Part shown: piece by piece, positions 56,401-63,711 of the stretch
Layout of the letters: every line of letters starts with the position of its first letter
Position numbering within the stretch: the first letter of the stretch is position 1
NCBI GenBank assembly: GCA_937919655.1
Contig: CALFPJ010000015.1
Coordinates: 155,716 to 219,715 of the forward strand
Reading direction: 5' to 3'
Source of the DNA: an uncultured Gemmatimonadales bacterium
Lineage (GTDB): Bacteria > Gemmatimonadota > Gemmatimonadetes > Longimicrobiales > Gaopeijiaceae
DNA length: 64,000 bases
Translations under genes and position numbers: made by a program
Notes under the pieces: model-generated
Told to the model about the DNA's origin: nothing
Databases searched by the model: none
What the model saw: the letters and a program-made list of their open reading frames with translations, nothing else

Positions 56401-56694
56401 CTCGAGGAGATCTTCGAGCGCCGCCAGTTCCTCGGTCCGGCCGACCAACGGGAGACGGCCGGGCAGTCGGGTGTGGTCGGGCGGTGACGAACTCGAGTCA
56501 CTTAGGGTTTTGTGCATCACTGGACCCCTGGGCGCAGAACCGTATCTAAACTCCGAAACTATCGGTGTCGGTGCAGGTAAAACAGGCTCAAGGGGAGCAT
56601 CTGGATCCCCAGGAGAGGGAGCCTCGGTGGCGCTGCCATGCCAGTTTCTGAGGTGGCGCAGCACCTCCTGGTACCCTTCAAGATTCTTCGCCAT
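53494..56694 (-). CDS. Large ATPase-TPR regulator with C-terminal LuxR helix-turn-helix
   Basis: About 1066 residues from ATG 56694 (GGGAG upstream). Order: a short N-terminal region, an AAA-like ATPase (LPLVGRTEELAALEDLLEAG, Walker A ISGEGGVGKSRLASELAG, Walker B LLLVLEDLQWADESS), a long stretch of TPR-like helical repeats (about residues 450-980) and a LuxR HTH at the end (LTSRELEVARLVARRMSNKAIGKELSMATRTASTHLSNIF). This is the MalT/LAL architecture, in which ligand and ATP binding trigger oligomerization and activation of target promoters. Convergent with modC; upstream it diverges from the 57-kb remnants. The target and ligand are unknown. An upstream extension of the frame to 56856 is unlikely to be translated. 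Confidence 0.88.
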   Translation of the reverse strand: MAKNLEGYQEVLRHLRNWHGSATEAPSPGDPDAPLEPVLPAPTPIVSEFRYGSAPRGPVMHKTLSDSSSSPPDHTRLPGRLPLVGRTEELAALEDLLEAGDRTTSTVIISGEGGVGKSRLASELAGRAKRNGWQLVHGRAYPVETGVPYAMFSEAFLPLLKAMDPDTLTVLSRGGEAELGYLFPALSINRERSSGTGADPEEFRTRLMWNFAEFLRSYAARMPLLLVLEDLQWADESSLHLLHFLARQAQGQPLLIVGTYNDAERDRNPQLIQTERSLVALGVGEVRRIDPLTYDQVTEIICRLFSVDADVVKEFSALLFGWTRGNPFFVEEILKSLVSSGRLRDRKGTWVGWDSNDFSLPGTIRDAVLERLRTFSEDAQTVAELAAVIGARASYPLLASISGLTESVLLSALEELCAHRVLRERAEPAAIVYDFEHPLVQQTLYGEFGLQRARVLHGAVAEAMEAFYGTSAIDHADELASHFVRTDNTSLRGKAVRYLAAAGAQALDRHADREAVNYLRAAVDRSDGSDPEEKTRLVPLLARAHQHVGEYEAAVALWADVLEDLPTDHPRYGSFCRSLGMAHFWCGRHKETHAQLDVGLSAARDQDDQGEIVRLLIAKSHCLSELGLGQEALDTIRPALPIAEALGQPRMLARVHRALALLHVWIGPPDQAREHGRLAIELAKEVGDVSIEFWARWGLAVLDDVAGASNAMAQALDEIGELASKSRSPLLRLWMADMAIGLAYGQGDWDKGLALAEQAIALARNLHQRTLLPRLLVWHSLFYVGRGQLEQAQTLVDEAVSMSGIGDGDGPVDVHQVVPAYIGWAHYLVGLGEYQKAISVAEKGLQIAEGTGYILWAIHRLLPVLGEAYLWAGEIDRAQEVAHRMREHAERLDHKLGFAWADACDALVCWKRGDAKGAVGLMRGAAEALEEIPMIPYAARIRRQLAGRLAEIGDTEAALTELRRVHETFVRLGADLELEKARMQFREMGHRPPPKGLGEGMAGLTSRELEVARLVARRMSNKAIGKELSMATRTASTHLSNIFQKLGVRTRGELADLIREKGLLED

Positions 56695-56903
56695 CGCCGA
56701 CGCTCCCTGGGGCTGAAGTGTGCACCGCGATCTGATGCGTACGTCAACGGGGGTGTACGCACTGTGACTTAGGGCTGGAAGGCGTTTGACGTAGGGTGTG
56801 GGTCTTCTAGGGGAGGCGGATGCGGTCGTATATCTTGTCCTGATGCCCTCAAACACGGACCACCGGCGGTGTGATGTACGATCGGAGCGGATTCTGAACG
56901 GGG

Positions 56904-57675
56904 TTGGCGCGTGTGGCAGCAGGAGCAGTCTTGCTCACCACTCTCGTGGCTGCGGCGAGCCCGAGCCGCCCTAGCCCCGCCCGCGCCAGGCTCGATCGTA
57001 GGCCAGTTGGCGCTGAACATACGGCCACCACGGCGATCGGCCTCGCGGTATCCAGGAACTTCATCCGCCGCACACGCGATCCAACAGATTCCTGCGGTGG
57101 TCTACATCCGTGGTCCCGTAGCCGGCGCCCCAGTCCAGGCCTCGCCGATGCCGGCGATCGCGCAGCAGGACACAGCGTTTTCCCCTTCAGTCGTGGTCAT
57201 TCCAGTCGGTGCAAAGGTCGCTTTTCCCAATAAAGATCCCTTTTTCCACAACGTATTCTCGTATTCGAGCACCGAACGGTTCGACCTTGGGCGCTACCCA
57301 CAAGGGGAGTCGAAGACGGTTGTTTTTGGCACCCCAGGGATGGTCAATGTCTACTGCGAGGTGCCCAATCTTGTCGAGAACTTGGACGAATGGGGATATA
57401 ACCTGGAAGCCCAAATCGACGTTGCGGCGGGTGTTTTTGTTTCCGGCCGCTTTGGCATGTTGGACTTCCGCCCTCTCAACGACGGATTGGGCACCGGGTC
57501 GTCGCTACCCGGCGGGCAGGCCGATTGGGACTACGATACCGCCCGGTACGAATTTGGGATGGGCTATCGGTTGGCTCGCAATGCTGGCCTTCTCGGCTCC
57601 TTCATGCACAACGTGACGACGTGGCAGGATCCCGACGACGACCTTTGGTCGGTGCGGCTGTGGTGGAGGTTCTGA
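56904..57675 (+). pseudogene. Cupredoxin-like gene fused by deletion to an outer-membrane barrel end
   Basis: A signal peptide (VAAGAVLLTTLVAAASPSRP) lies in one frame from TTG 56904; after a shift near 56970 the next frame reads APPAPGSIVGQLALNIRPP, then a cupredoxin-type domain (AIQQIPAVVYIRGP, SVVVIPVGAKVAFPNKDPFFHNVFSYS, VVFGTPGMVNVYCEV with copper-type His and Cys). Where the domain should go on with a His-containing end, the sequence switches to PNLVENLDEWGYNLEAQIDV and ends as an outer-membrane barrel, DLWSVRLWWRF. The barrel piece has no start of its own. I read this as a deletion joining two adjacent genes plus a frameshift; a natural fusion is less likely because both parts are truncated. 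Confidence 0.68.
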
Positions 57676-57685
57676 GAGAGGGCGG

Positions 57686-57947
57686 GTGCCCCCCGAGTTT
57701 TTGGTTGCTCTGGAACAGCACGGCACCGCCAAACTCGCCGGCATAGTGCGGGCGACGGATGATGTTGACCGAGTGACTGGAGCCGTCCGAGACGAAATCC
57801 GGCGGCTGGACCCGGAGCTTCCACCCCGACCTTACCGTCGTCTTGGCTTGCCTGTCCGTCTTGAGCACCGCAGCGATGGCGGCGTGCTGGCGCTCCGCGC
57901 AAAAGGCGACCAGGGTCGACCCGATGGCGGTGCTCCGGCACGATTAA
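57686..57947 (+). pseudogene. Remnant of an ADOP-type ABC permease
   Basis: Two pieces in different frames. The first, IVRATDDVDRVTGAVRDEIR then RLDPELP, matches the periplasmic segment near the end of ADOP permeases (compare ARTPGDPQAVLAAMRNIVRS in the intact copy at 10189). The second, TVVLACLSVLSTAAMAACWR then SAQKATRVDPMAVLRHD, is the last membrane helix and canonical C-terminus, ending at TAA 57945-57947. About 100 residues that should lie between them (FtsX membrane domain) are missing, and upstream sequence is gone. This is therefore an internal-deletion remnant lying right behind the cupredoxin/barrel fusion. Confidence 0.75.
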
Positions 57948-58040
57948 ATCCACCGGGCCGAGGTGCTCCAAATTGCGGTCCTGGAATTCGATGTCGGAAT
58001 TTCGGTGGAGCGGACGGAGGACGTAGCCCATGTTGTCTCC

Positions 58041-59087
58041 ATGAGCACACAGACCCTACCCCCGGCCAATGTCATGCTCGCGGCGTTTCTCGAGCGCGAC
58101 GCCTCCTACGACGGCATTTTTCTTACCGGCGTGAGGACGACCGGCATCTTCTGTCGCCCGACCTGCAGCGCGAAGAAGCCGCTTCCGGAGAACATCGACT
58201 TCTTCCCGTCGTCAGGAGACGCACTCCACGCCGGCTTCCGCCCGTGCAACCGTTGCCGACCCATGGAGTTGTCGGGGACACCCCCGGAGTGGCTGAGGGG
58301 GCTTCTCGCGGCCGTAGAGGTCGATCCGAGCCGACGCTGGTCCGAGCAGGACGTGAGGGCCGCCGGCCTGAGCCCTGAGCGCGTGCGCCGCTGGTTCAAG
58401 CAGCATCACGGGATGACGTTCCATGCCTACAGCCGGGCACGTCGGCTCGGCACCGCCCTGGGCCAAGTGAAGAAGGGCTCTCAGGTGGGGCGAGCGGCCT
58501 TTGATGTCGGGTACGAGTCCCTCTCCGGATTCCAAGAGGCCTTCCATCGCTATTTCGGTTCCAGCCCCACGACGATCGATGACGCCACGGTGATCCGGGT
58601 CGATCGGCTGGCCACACCGCTCGGGCCCATGCTTGTGGCGGCGACAGACGAAGCGTTGTGCCTACTGGAGTTCGTAGACCGACGAGCCCTCCCCACGCAG
58701 ATCAGCCGTATCAGAGCGGGCCTGCATGCTGTCTTCGTGCCCGATCGGAATGCCATCATCGAACAGGCGGCGGAGGAAGTCAGCGCCTATTTCAGTGGTG
58801 CGCTCAGAGACTTCATGGTGCCGATCGTGGCTCCAGGCACCGAGTTCCAACGCACCGTGTGGCGCGCTCTGGCGGAGATTCCGTACGGAGTGACACGCAG
58901 CTACGCGGAACTTGCCCAGTCCATTGGTAACCCCAAGGCGGTTCGTGCGGTGGGGCGGTCGAATGGCCTGAATGCCCTGGCCATCATCGTTCCGTGTCAC
59001 CGGGTGGTGGGCGCCGACGGCCGCCTCGTCGGTTACGGTGGCGGGTTGTGGAGAAAGCAGAAGCTGCTGGAGCTAGAGACTATCTAA
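58041..59087 (+). CDS. ada: Ada: DNA repair methyltransferase and transcriptional regulator
   Basis: About 348 residues from ATG 58041. The N-terminal zinc domain has the four cysteines (Cys38 and Cys42 in TGIFCRPTC, then CNRC), one of which accepts methyl groups from phosphotriesters. An AraC-type HTH follows (LSPERVRRWFKQHHGMTFHAYSRARRL, VGYESLSGFQEAFHRYFG). The C-terminal half is an O6-methylguanine-DNA methyltransferase with the active-site IIVPCHRVVGADG and AVGRSNGLNALA. It both repairs alkylated DNA and, once methylated, activates its regulon. The start is downstream of the permease remnant; the open frame extends back to 57963 but lacks a plausible site there. Confidence 0.93.
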   Translation: MSTQTLPPANVMLAAFLERDASYDGIFLTGVRTTGIFCRPTCSAKKPLPENIDFFPSSGDALHAGFRPCNRCRPMELSGTPPEWLRGLLAAVEVDPSRRWSEQDVRAAGLSPERVRRWFKQHHGMTFHAYSRARRLGTALGQVKKGSQVGRAAFDVGYESLSGFQEAFHRYFGSSPTTIDDATVIRVDRLATPLGPMLVAATDEALCLLEFVDRRALPTQISRIRAGLHAVFVPDRNAIIEQAAEEVSAYFSGALRDFMVPIVAPGTEFQRTVWRALAEIPYGVTRSYAELAQSIGNPKAVRAVGRSNGLNALAIIVPCHRVVGADGRLVGYGGGLWRKQKLLELETI

Positions 59088-59106
59088 GTCCATGTCGGAC
59101 TATAAC

Positions 59107-60060
59107 TTAGGTGTCAATATAGGCCGAACCCGTACCGACTACTTTCAGCGCCCCTGGAAGAAGCCGAACCTCGATCGTGGCCTCGGCCGCCTGTCGCACA
59201 TCGCCATCCATCTCGAAGCGCGGAGGCTCGGGGAAGGTCAACGTGAAGGCAGATTCGTTGAGTATTTCAACGAAGTCTGAAGTCACGTGCCGTCCGCGCT
59301 CCGCCAAATTGAAGAGCTTCAGCCGTGTGAATGGAGGAGCGTCCTTGATTCGACAGACGTGCAGGACGCCGTCATCCACCGTGGCCTCGGGGGCGATAGG
59401 GAAGCCACCGCCGAAATACCGCCCGTTCGACACGGTAATCATGAGGTGTTCGCCGGAGCGGGCCGCGCCGCCGGCGCTTCGTACTTCAGCCTGAATACCT
59501 GGAAACCGGAAAAGCTGTTGTAGCGCGGTGATCTTGTAGAGCAGCTCTCCGCTCAGGAAACGTGCGCCAGCCGCGGCGTCGATGACTGCGATGTCGAAGC
59601 CGAAGCCAATCAGGTTCAGAAAGTGGCGAGGCTCTAGACGGTCTGGCACATGCTCAGAGGCGCTGAGCGTCTCGACCCGACCCACGTCGACGGTCCGGTG
59701 GTGTCCTGCTGCGAGGGTCGCCACGGCGTGCTCGGCCTTCGCGGGATCGTATCCGAGATTCCTGCCGAAGTCGTTACCCGTTCCATTGGGCAGGATGCCG
59801 AGTGCGACATCGGCCCGGCCACTGGCAAGAATCCGGTCGGCGACGTTGCTCCATGTGCCATCTCCCCCAACCGCGACAATGACATCGTACCCTTCGGCGA
59901 TCGCGGTCTCGGCCAGGTCGCGTTCGTCGCCTGGACCTGCCGTCACGCCGAAAGTGACGTCGTCGAGTTGCTCCTCAAGCAGACGGCGATACGTCTCTAT
60001 CCGCTTGAGACCACGTCCCCGCCCGGAGGCGGGATTGAAGATGACGTAGTGGCGTGGCAC
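59107..60060 (-). CDS. Diacylglycerol/lipid kinase (YegS/DagK family)
   Basis: A 317-residue DAGK-catalytic-domain protein: YVIFNPASGRGRGLKRIETY, the nucleotide loop VAVGGDGTWSNVADRI, and GILPNGTGNDFGRNLGYD, followed by the beta-sandwich domain (VDDGVLHVCRIKDAPPFTRL). Such enzymes phosphorylate diacylglycerol or other lipids with ATP. It starts right where the acetoacetate-decarboxylase-like gene ends, on the same strand. Being next to the phospholipid operon at 60.8-63.3 kb, it may recycle diacylglycerol to phosphatidate for it. It lies convergent with ada. Confidence 0.88.
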   Translation of the reverse strand: MPRHYVIFNPASGRGRGLKRIETYRRLLEEQLDDVTFGVTAGPGDERDLAETAIAEGYDVIVAVGGDGTWSNVADRILASGRADVALGILPNGTGNDFGRNLGYDPAKAEHAVATLAAGHHRTVDVGRVETLSASEHVPDRLEPRHFLNLIGFGFDIAVIDAAAGARFLSGELLYKITALQQLFRFPGIQAEVRSAGGAARSGEHLMITVSNGRYFGGGFPIAPEATVDDGVLHVCRIKDAPPFTRLKLFNLAERGRHVTSDFVEILNESAFTLTFPEPPRFEMDGDVRQAAEATIEVRLLPGALKVVGTGSAYIDT

Positions 60061-60738
60061 TTAGAGCTTGAGGAGTGGCTCGAACGTTTGCAGGCCCGCT
60101 TCGTACCACTCTTCACGGAACGGGTAGGTGCTCACATCGTCGATGGTAAGGCCAGCGGTCATCGGATGTTCGTGAAGCGTGAGGGAGCCGGTTTCCTCTT
60201 CGTGCTCGGAATGCGGCGCCTCCATGTAGATGTTCGCCTTGAACTTCCCATCTCCGTTTTCTTCAACGGTGAAAGCGTTGTACAGGCTCTTGGCAGGCGA
60301 GTAGACGTGCTTCGTAACCGTAAGGTCTAGCACCGGCTTGTCGCCTTCCCGCACTTCAACTTCCATGCGGTCCTCGAACTCGTTCATCGCGATGTCGAGG
60401 TCCGCCATGTGGTGCGGAAGGTGCCAACGCTCAATCGCGTGCAACCGCGATGCTTCCGAAGACGTGCCGACCATGAACGGAAAAAAGGCTGCCTTTGGAA
60501 GGGGCTTTCCGGGTTCGACCATGGGGGGGACGATCACGGCGAGGACGACCTCGAAATAGTGACCCACCTCGCTCTCTGTGAACTCGAAGCACGTGAGCGC
60601 CAGGATGCTCCGCGTGTGCTGCATTTCCAGAGGTTCGATGTGAGCAGGAAGTAGTTTACGGGCGTCCGACGTAGGCATCTCGAAGAAGCCTCCGACGCAG
60701 TTCTTGAAGCCGTAGTATGTGTAGCCCTTGTCATCCAT
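60061..60738 (-). CDS. Acetoacetate decarboxylase-like protein
   Basis: A 225-residue protein resembling the acetoacetate decarboxylase (ADC) superfamily in its N-terminal ARKLLPAHIEPLEMQ and ILALTCFEFTESEVGHYFEVVLAVIVPP, typical of the ADC beta-cone. The region where a Schiff-base Lys would be expected is not certain (PHHMADLDIAMNEFEDRMEV), so activity as a decarboxylase is doubtful. Many such homologues have unknown activity. It precedes the lipid kinase gene with no space between stop and start and is divergent from plsC. Confidence 0.6.
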   Translation of the reverse strand: MDDKGYTYYGFKNCVGGFFEMPTSDARKLLPAHIEPLEMQHTRSILALTCFEFTESEVGHYFEVVLAVIVPPMVEPGKPLPKAAFFPFMVGTSSEASRLHAIERWHLPHHMADLDIAMNEFEDRMEVEVREGDKPVLDLTVTKHVYSPAKSLYNAFTVEENGDGKFKANIYMEAPHSEHEEETGSLTLHEHPMTAGLTIDDVSTYPFREEWYEAGLQTFEPLLKL

Positions 60739-60846
60739 CGATGTACTCGCTTTGATGCTGGTCGGCTGGACGGGTTAGCGTTCGCCGTCCGCCGCACGTC
60801 TGTGTGCTCGATTTCCTGCTCTCGTCCGTCCCCGGAGGCGAAGCGT

Positions 60847-61617
60847 TTGAAGCTTTTCCGAGGTTACCTCGCCCTGATTGTCGTCAGTCTGGGCATGCTG
60901 TCTTCCGATCTGATCCAACGCCTCATTATAGGTCCGTGGACCTATTTTCGTCCTGCGAACCGACAACAGATTCTCACCTGGTGGATCAACTGGCTGTCCT
61001 GGCTCGTCACGCGCCCGATCGAACTCGTCGGAGGCGGATCGATCCAACGTCCATCCACTGTCCCGTGCGAGCCTGGTAGTTTGATCTTGATGAACCACCA
61101 GTCGGTCTTTGATGTCGCTCTAGCCGAATACGCAGTCCAAGACGGGTATGCAAACATTGTGATGCGCCGCCGTTATACCCGTTGGATCCCGCTAATCTCG
61201 CACTTGGGCAGGCTGTATCAATACCCATGGGTTGACCCCACGGCAAACCCCGGCGGTGCCCGTCGCATGCTCAAGGCGCTGCGGAAGTCAGCGGTCGAGA
61301 GCCAGGTGCCAACGGCGATCTTCCCGGAGGGAACCCGTTCAAAGGATGGCGAGATTGGACCCTTTAGGCCGGCAGGCCTAAGTGTCATTCTGAAGTCGCG
61401 TCCGTGGACCGTGCACGCCTACGTGATCGACGGTCTATGGCAACACGCCAAATTCAAGCATCTCATTGGCAGTATGTCCGATATCAAAGGGAGGTGCGAA
61501 TTCGTTGGTACCTTTGAATGGACCGATCCGAAAGCTGATCCTGCCCCGTTCGTCGCCGAAATCCGTGAGCGCATGATCGAGTACCTCAAGCAAATGCGCG
61601 AGGCTTCTGACGCGTGA
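60847..61617 (+). CDS. plsC: 1-acyl-glycerol-3-phosphate acyltransferase (PlsC family)
   Basis: About 256 residues from TTG 60847, preferred because GGAGG lies 8 bases upstream (60834-60838) and the protein then begins KLFRGYLALIVV; GTG 60802 would add fifteen residues. Motifs: LILMNHQSVFDVALA (HX4D catalytic) and PTAIFPEGTRSKDGEIG (glycerophosphate binding). An N-terminal membrane helix anchors it. It converts lysophosphatidate to phosphatidate. The stop overlaps the next GTG as GTGA, beginning a coupled three-gene operon for phospholipid synthesis. Confidence 0.9.
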   Translation: MKLFRGYLALIVVSLGMLSSDLIQRLIIGPWTYFRPANRQQILTWWINWLSWLVTRPIELVGGGSIQRPSTVPCEPGSLILMNHQSVFDVALAEYAVQDGYANIVMRRRYTRWIPLISHLGRLYQYPWVDPTANPGGARRMLKALRKSAVESQVPTAIFPEGTRSKDGEIGPFRPAGLSVILKSRPWTVHAYVIDGLWQHAKFKHLIGSMSDIKGRCEFVGTFEWTDPKADPAPFVAEIRERMIEYLKQMREASDA

Positions 61618-62597
61618 CGGTTCCCTCGAAAATCGCTCCCTCAGAATCCGTCACCTCGGCGCCATGGTACCCGATCGCTCGGGAGCTTTCGGATGGCCTT
61701 TTGGCCTGTTCCGGAGACTCGGTTCGGGTTGTCCTGTTGTACGGATCACACCTCCTGGCGGTCAACCGTGATCGGCACAGTGCTTTCGATTTCGTGGTCA
61801 TTGTGGACGACTACACGCGCTTCTACCGCGCACTCCGGCAGTCCGGTGAACTGGATCGGTGGGTGTGGATCATGGCGGGGTTGTCACGAGTGCTCCCGCC
61901 CAACGTGATCGCCTTTGCCCCAAGTGACGGTGTAAACGGGATCGCCAAGTGCCTCATCGTGAGCAGGTCCGACTTCGAACGGGCTTTGGGGTCACGTCCG
62001 AAAGACCACTTCCTCCTCGGGCGCCTCGTCCAAAAAGTGGGGCTGGTGTGCACACGTAGCGCTGAAGACGGTGCGTGGGTCGAGCGCGTACTCGCGAGGG
62101 CCCGGTCACGGGTACTCGACTGGATGGCTCCGTACCTCCGCGAACCCATCGACGGCGCAGCTCTTGGGCGCCGCCTGCTTGAGGTCTGCTACCAAGGTGA
62201 GTTTAGACCCGAGGCCGTGAACCGTGCCGAGTCGATCTTCCGAGCGCAGGAAGACCACTTCCAGGCGGCGTTTGACGGTGTACTCGCTCGCGCGGCCTCG
62301 GAAGGGACTATGATCGAGGACGGAGGCGCGTATCGGTTGGCGCACCCTGCTCCCGAGTCCGTCGCACGACGCTGGCGCTGGCACTTCCGAAGGTCGAAGG
62401 TGAGGGCCACTGCACGTTGGTTCAAGCATATCGTGACCTTTGACAAGTGGCTCCCCTACGTCGTTCGCAAGGCCGAGCGGCACTCCGGGACCAAGATTGA
62501 ACTCACGCCCCTCGAGAGGCGGTGGCCACTGCTGTTCCTGTGGCCACGCGTTATCCGATACTTGCGCAACAGGCCGCCAAAGGAGATCTCGCGATGA
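61614..62597 (+). CDS. Tam41-like phosphatidate cytidylyltransferase
   Basis: A 327-residue nucleotidyltransferase-fold protein that I recognise as a homologue of mitochondrial Tam41 (CDP-diacylglycerol synthase), from memory of the human sequence. Shared landmarks in order: VVLLYGSHLLAVNRD (YGS nucleotide loop), SAFDFVVIVDDYTRFY (Asp metal motif, compare LDFVFTVDD), KCLIVSRSDFERALGS and HFLLGRLVQKVGLVCT (compare YIAGRLQKPV), LLEVCYQGEFRPEAVN (compare LSYSGDFR), and a C-terminal VVRKAERHSGT region. No membrane helix. It begins at GTG 61614 overlapping plsC (GTGA) and ends at TGA overlapping the CDP-alcohol enzyme start (ATGA). Phosphatidate plus CTP to CDP-diacylglycerol is the expected reaction and exactly fits its neighbours. 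Confidence 0.78.
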   Translation: MTVPSKIAPSESVTSAPWYPIARELSDGLLACSGDSVRVVLLYGSHLLAVNRDRHSAFDFVVIVDDYTRFYRALRQSGELDRWVWIMAGLSRVLPPNVIAFAPSDGVNGIAKCLIVSRSDFERALGSRPKDHFLLGRLVQKVGLVCTRSAEDGAWVERVLARARSRVLDWMAPYLREPIDGAALGRRLLEVCYQGEFRPEAVNRAESIFRAQEDHFQAAFDGVLARAASEGTMIEDGGAYRLAHPAPESVARRWRWHFRRSKVRATARWFKHIVTFDKWLPYVVRKAERHSGTKIELTPLERRWPLLFLWPRVIRYLRNRPPKEISR

Positions 62598-63328
62598 GAC
62601 CCGACATCTTGACCCTGCTTGGAATCGTTGGTTTCGCTGTCGCATCCATGCCCCTGTATGCAATGAGCCCGGCGCGATCAGCGGACGACCCGCACGAGGT
62701 GAAGGACAGAGGGGGTTTTGTTCTGGGCGGATTCCTCCGCAGCTGGTTCTACTGGTTTATTGGCCCGGCCGAACGCCTCTTCTTGGCGCTTCGCCTCTCC
62801 CCGACCGCGTTCAACCTCCTCGGTGTGGCGTTCGGAGTCGGCGCTGGATATTGCTTTGCCACCGGGCGGGTGAATCTGGCGGGATGGGCGGTGCTGCTTG
62901 GCGGTGTGGCGGATGTTTTTGACGGACGCATTGCCCGAGCCCAGGGTGTCGCGTCGGCTCGCGGAGCGTTCCTGGACTCGACGCTGGACCGTTTCGCCGA
63001 GGTCGGGGCCTTTGTTGGCCTTGCTGTGCTCTTTCGGGAGTCTGCGTGGGCAGTCGCGATCGTCGCGACGGCCCTGGGAGGCTCGCTCTTGGTCAGCTAC
63101 GCGCGGGCTCGCGGCGAAAGCGTGGGGGTCGTATGCAAGAAGGGGGTCATGCAGCGCGCGGAGCGACTCTTGGTGGTTGGCTTCGGCGGGATCCTCGACC
63201 CGGGCGTCTCCGCGTGGATGGGATGGGCCTCCGGCACACTTCTGATCTGGCTACTCGGAGTGGTCGCCGTCGGCACCGTGGGAACCGCGATCTATCGGAC
63301 GACCTGGATCGCCGACCAGCTCTCTTAG
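62594..63328 (+). CDS. CDP-alcohol phosphatidyltransferase
   Basis: A 244-residue membrane enzyme from ATG 62594 (AGGAG upstream; ATGA overlap with the preceding stop). The family motif is complete: VADVFDGRIARAQGVASARG followed by AFLDSTLDRFAEVG, i.e. DG-xx-AR-(8)-G-xxx-D-xxx-D. Several helices surround it (VLLGGVADV, AIVATALGGSLLVSYARARG, TLLIWLLGVVAVGTVGTAI). It would use CDP-diacylglycerol made by the preceding gene to form a phospholipid; whether the alcohol is glycerol phosphate, serine, inositol phosphate or another cannot be told. The N-terminal 65 residues include a helix and a charged loop outside the core. Confidence 0.9.
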   Translation: MRPDILTLLGIVGFAVASMPLYAMSPARSADDPHEVKDRGGFVLGGFLRSWFYWFIGPAERLFLALRLSPTAFNLLGVAFGVGAGYCFATGRVNLAGWAVLLGGVADVFDGRIARAQGVASARGAFLDSTLDRFAEVGAFVGLAVLFRESAWAVAIVATALGGSLLVSYARARGESVGVVCKKGVMQRAERLLVVGFGGILDPGVSAWMGWASGTLLIWLLGVVAVGTVGTAIYRTTWIADQLS

Positions 63329-63531
63329 GCGCTTAGCTGCTGTCGGCTGCCGGACGCCGCACCGCCGTAAGCTATGGTCAGACTAGGAGTTAGTGTCACA
63401 AGCAGCATTGTGGAAAACGTCGCAGAGCTCGTTGATGAAGGCGAGCGTTTTGGGCCTTCCCACGTCCCCACGACTGCAGAAATCGCTTTGGCTGCACCAT
63501 GCCAGGGACGGTCAAATGAGGAATCTGAGGT

Positions 63532-63678
63532 TCATCGGAACAGTGGGCCCGCCTCTTGGCGACTGTGGCAAGCCCGCCGAGATGGCACTTGTTGATGCGG
63601 ACTCACGGAGTCCCGAGAGAGCCGGTTCTGCCACCAAGCCACGATGCCAAGGGCCAGCAGAATCGAAAGCACGATCAT
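63532..63678 (-). CDS. Possible small single-helix membrane protein
   Basis: A 48-codon frame from ATG 63678 with GAGGG 5 bases upstream. It starts MIVLSILLALGIVAWWQNRL, a clean membrane helix, and continues with a short polar tail. It lies 33 bases after the stop of the SnoaL-like gene on the same strand. No family recognised; it may be a genuine small protein, a remnant, or chance. The 200 bases between it and the CDP-alcohol gene hold nothing I can name. Confidence 0.3.
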   Translation of the reverse strand: MIVLSILLALGIVAWWQNRLSRDSVSPHQQVPSRRACHSRQEAGPLFR

Positions 63679-63711
63679 GCGGCCCTCGACCCCATGACGT
63701 GCCCGAGGGAC

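Noticed and set aside
57564..58031. Leftward 155-codon frame over the 57-58 kb remnants
   Set aside because: Its translation matches no fold, whereas the plus strand shows barrel, permease-end and Ada sequences in the same interval.
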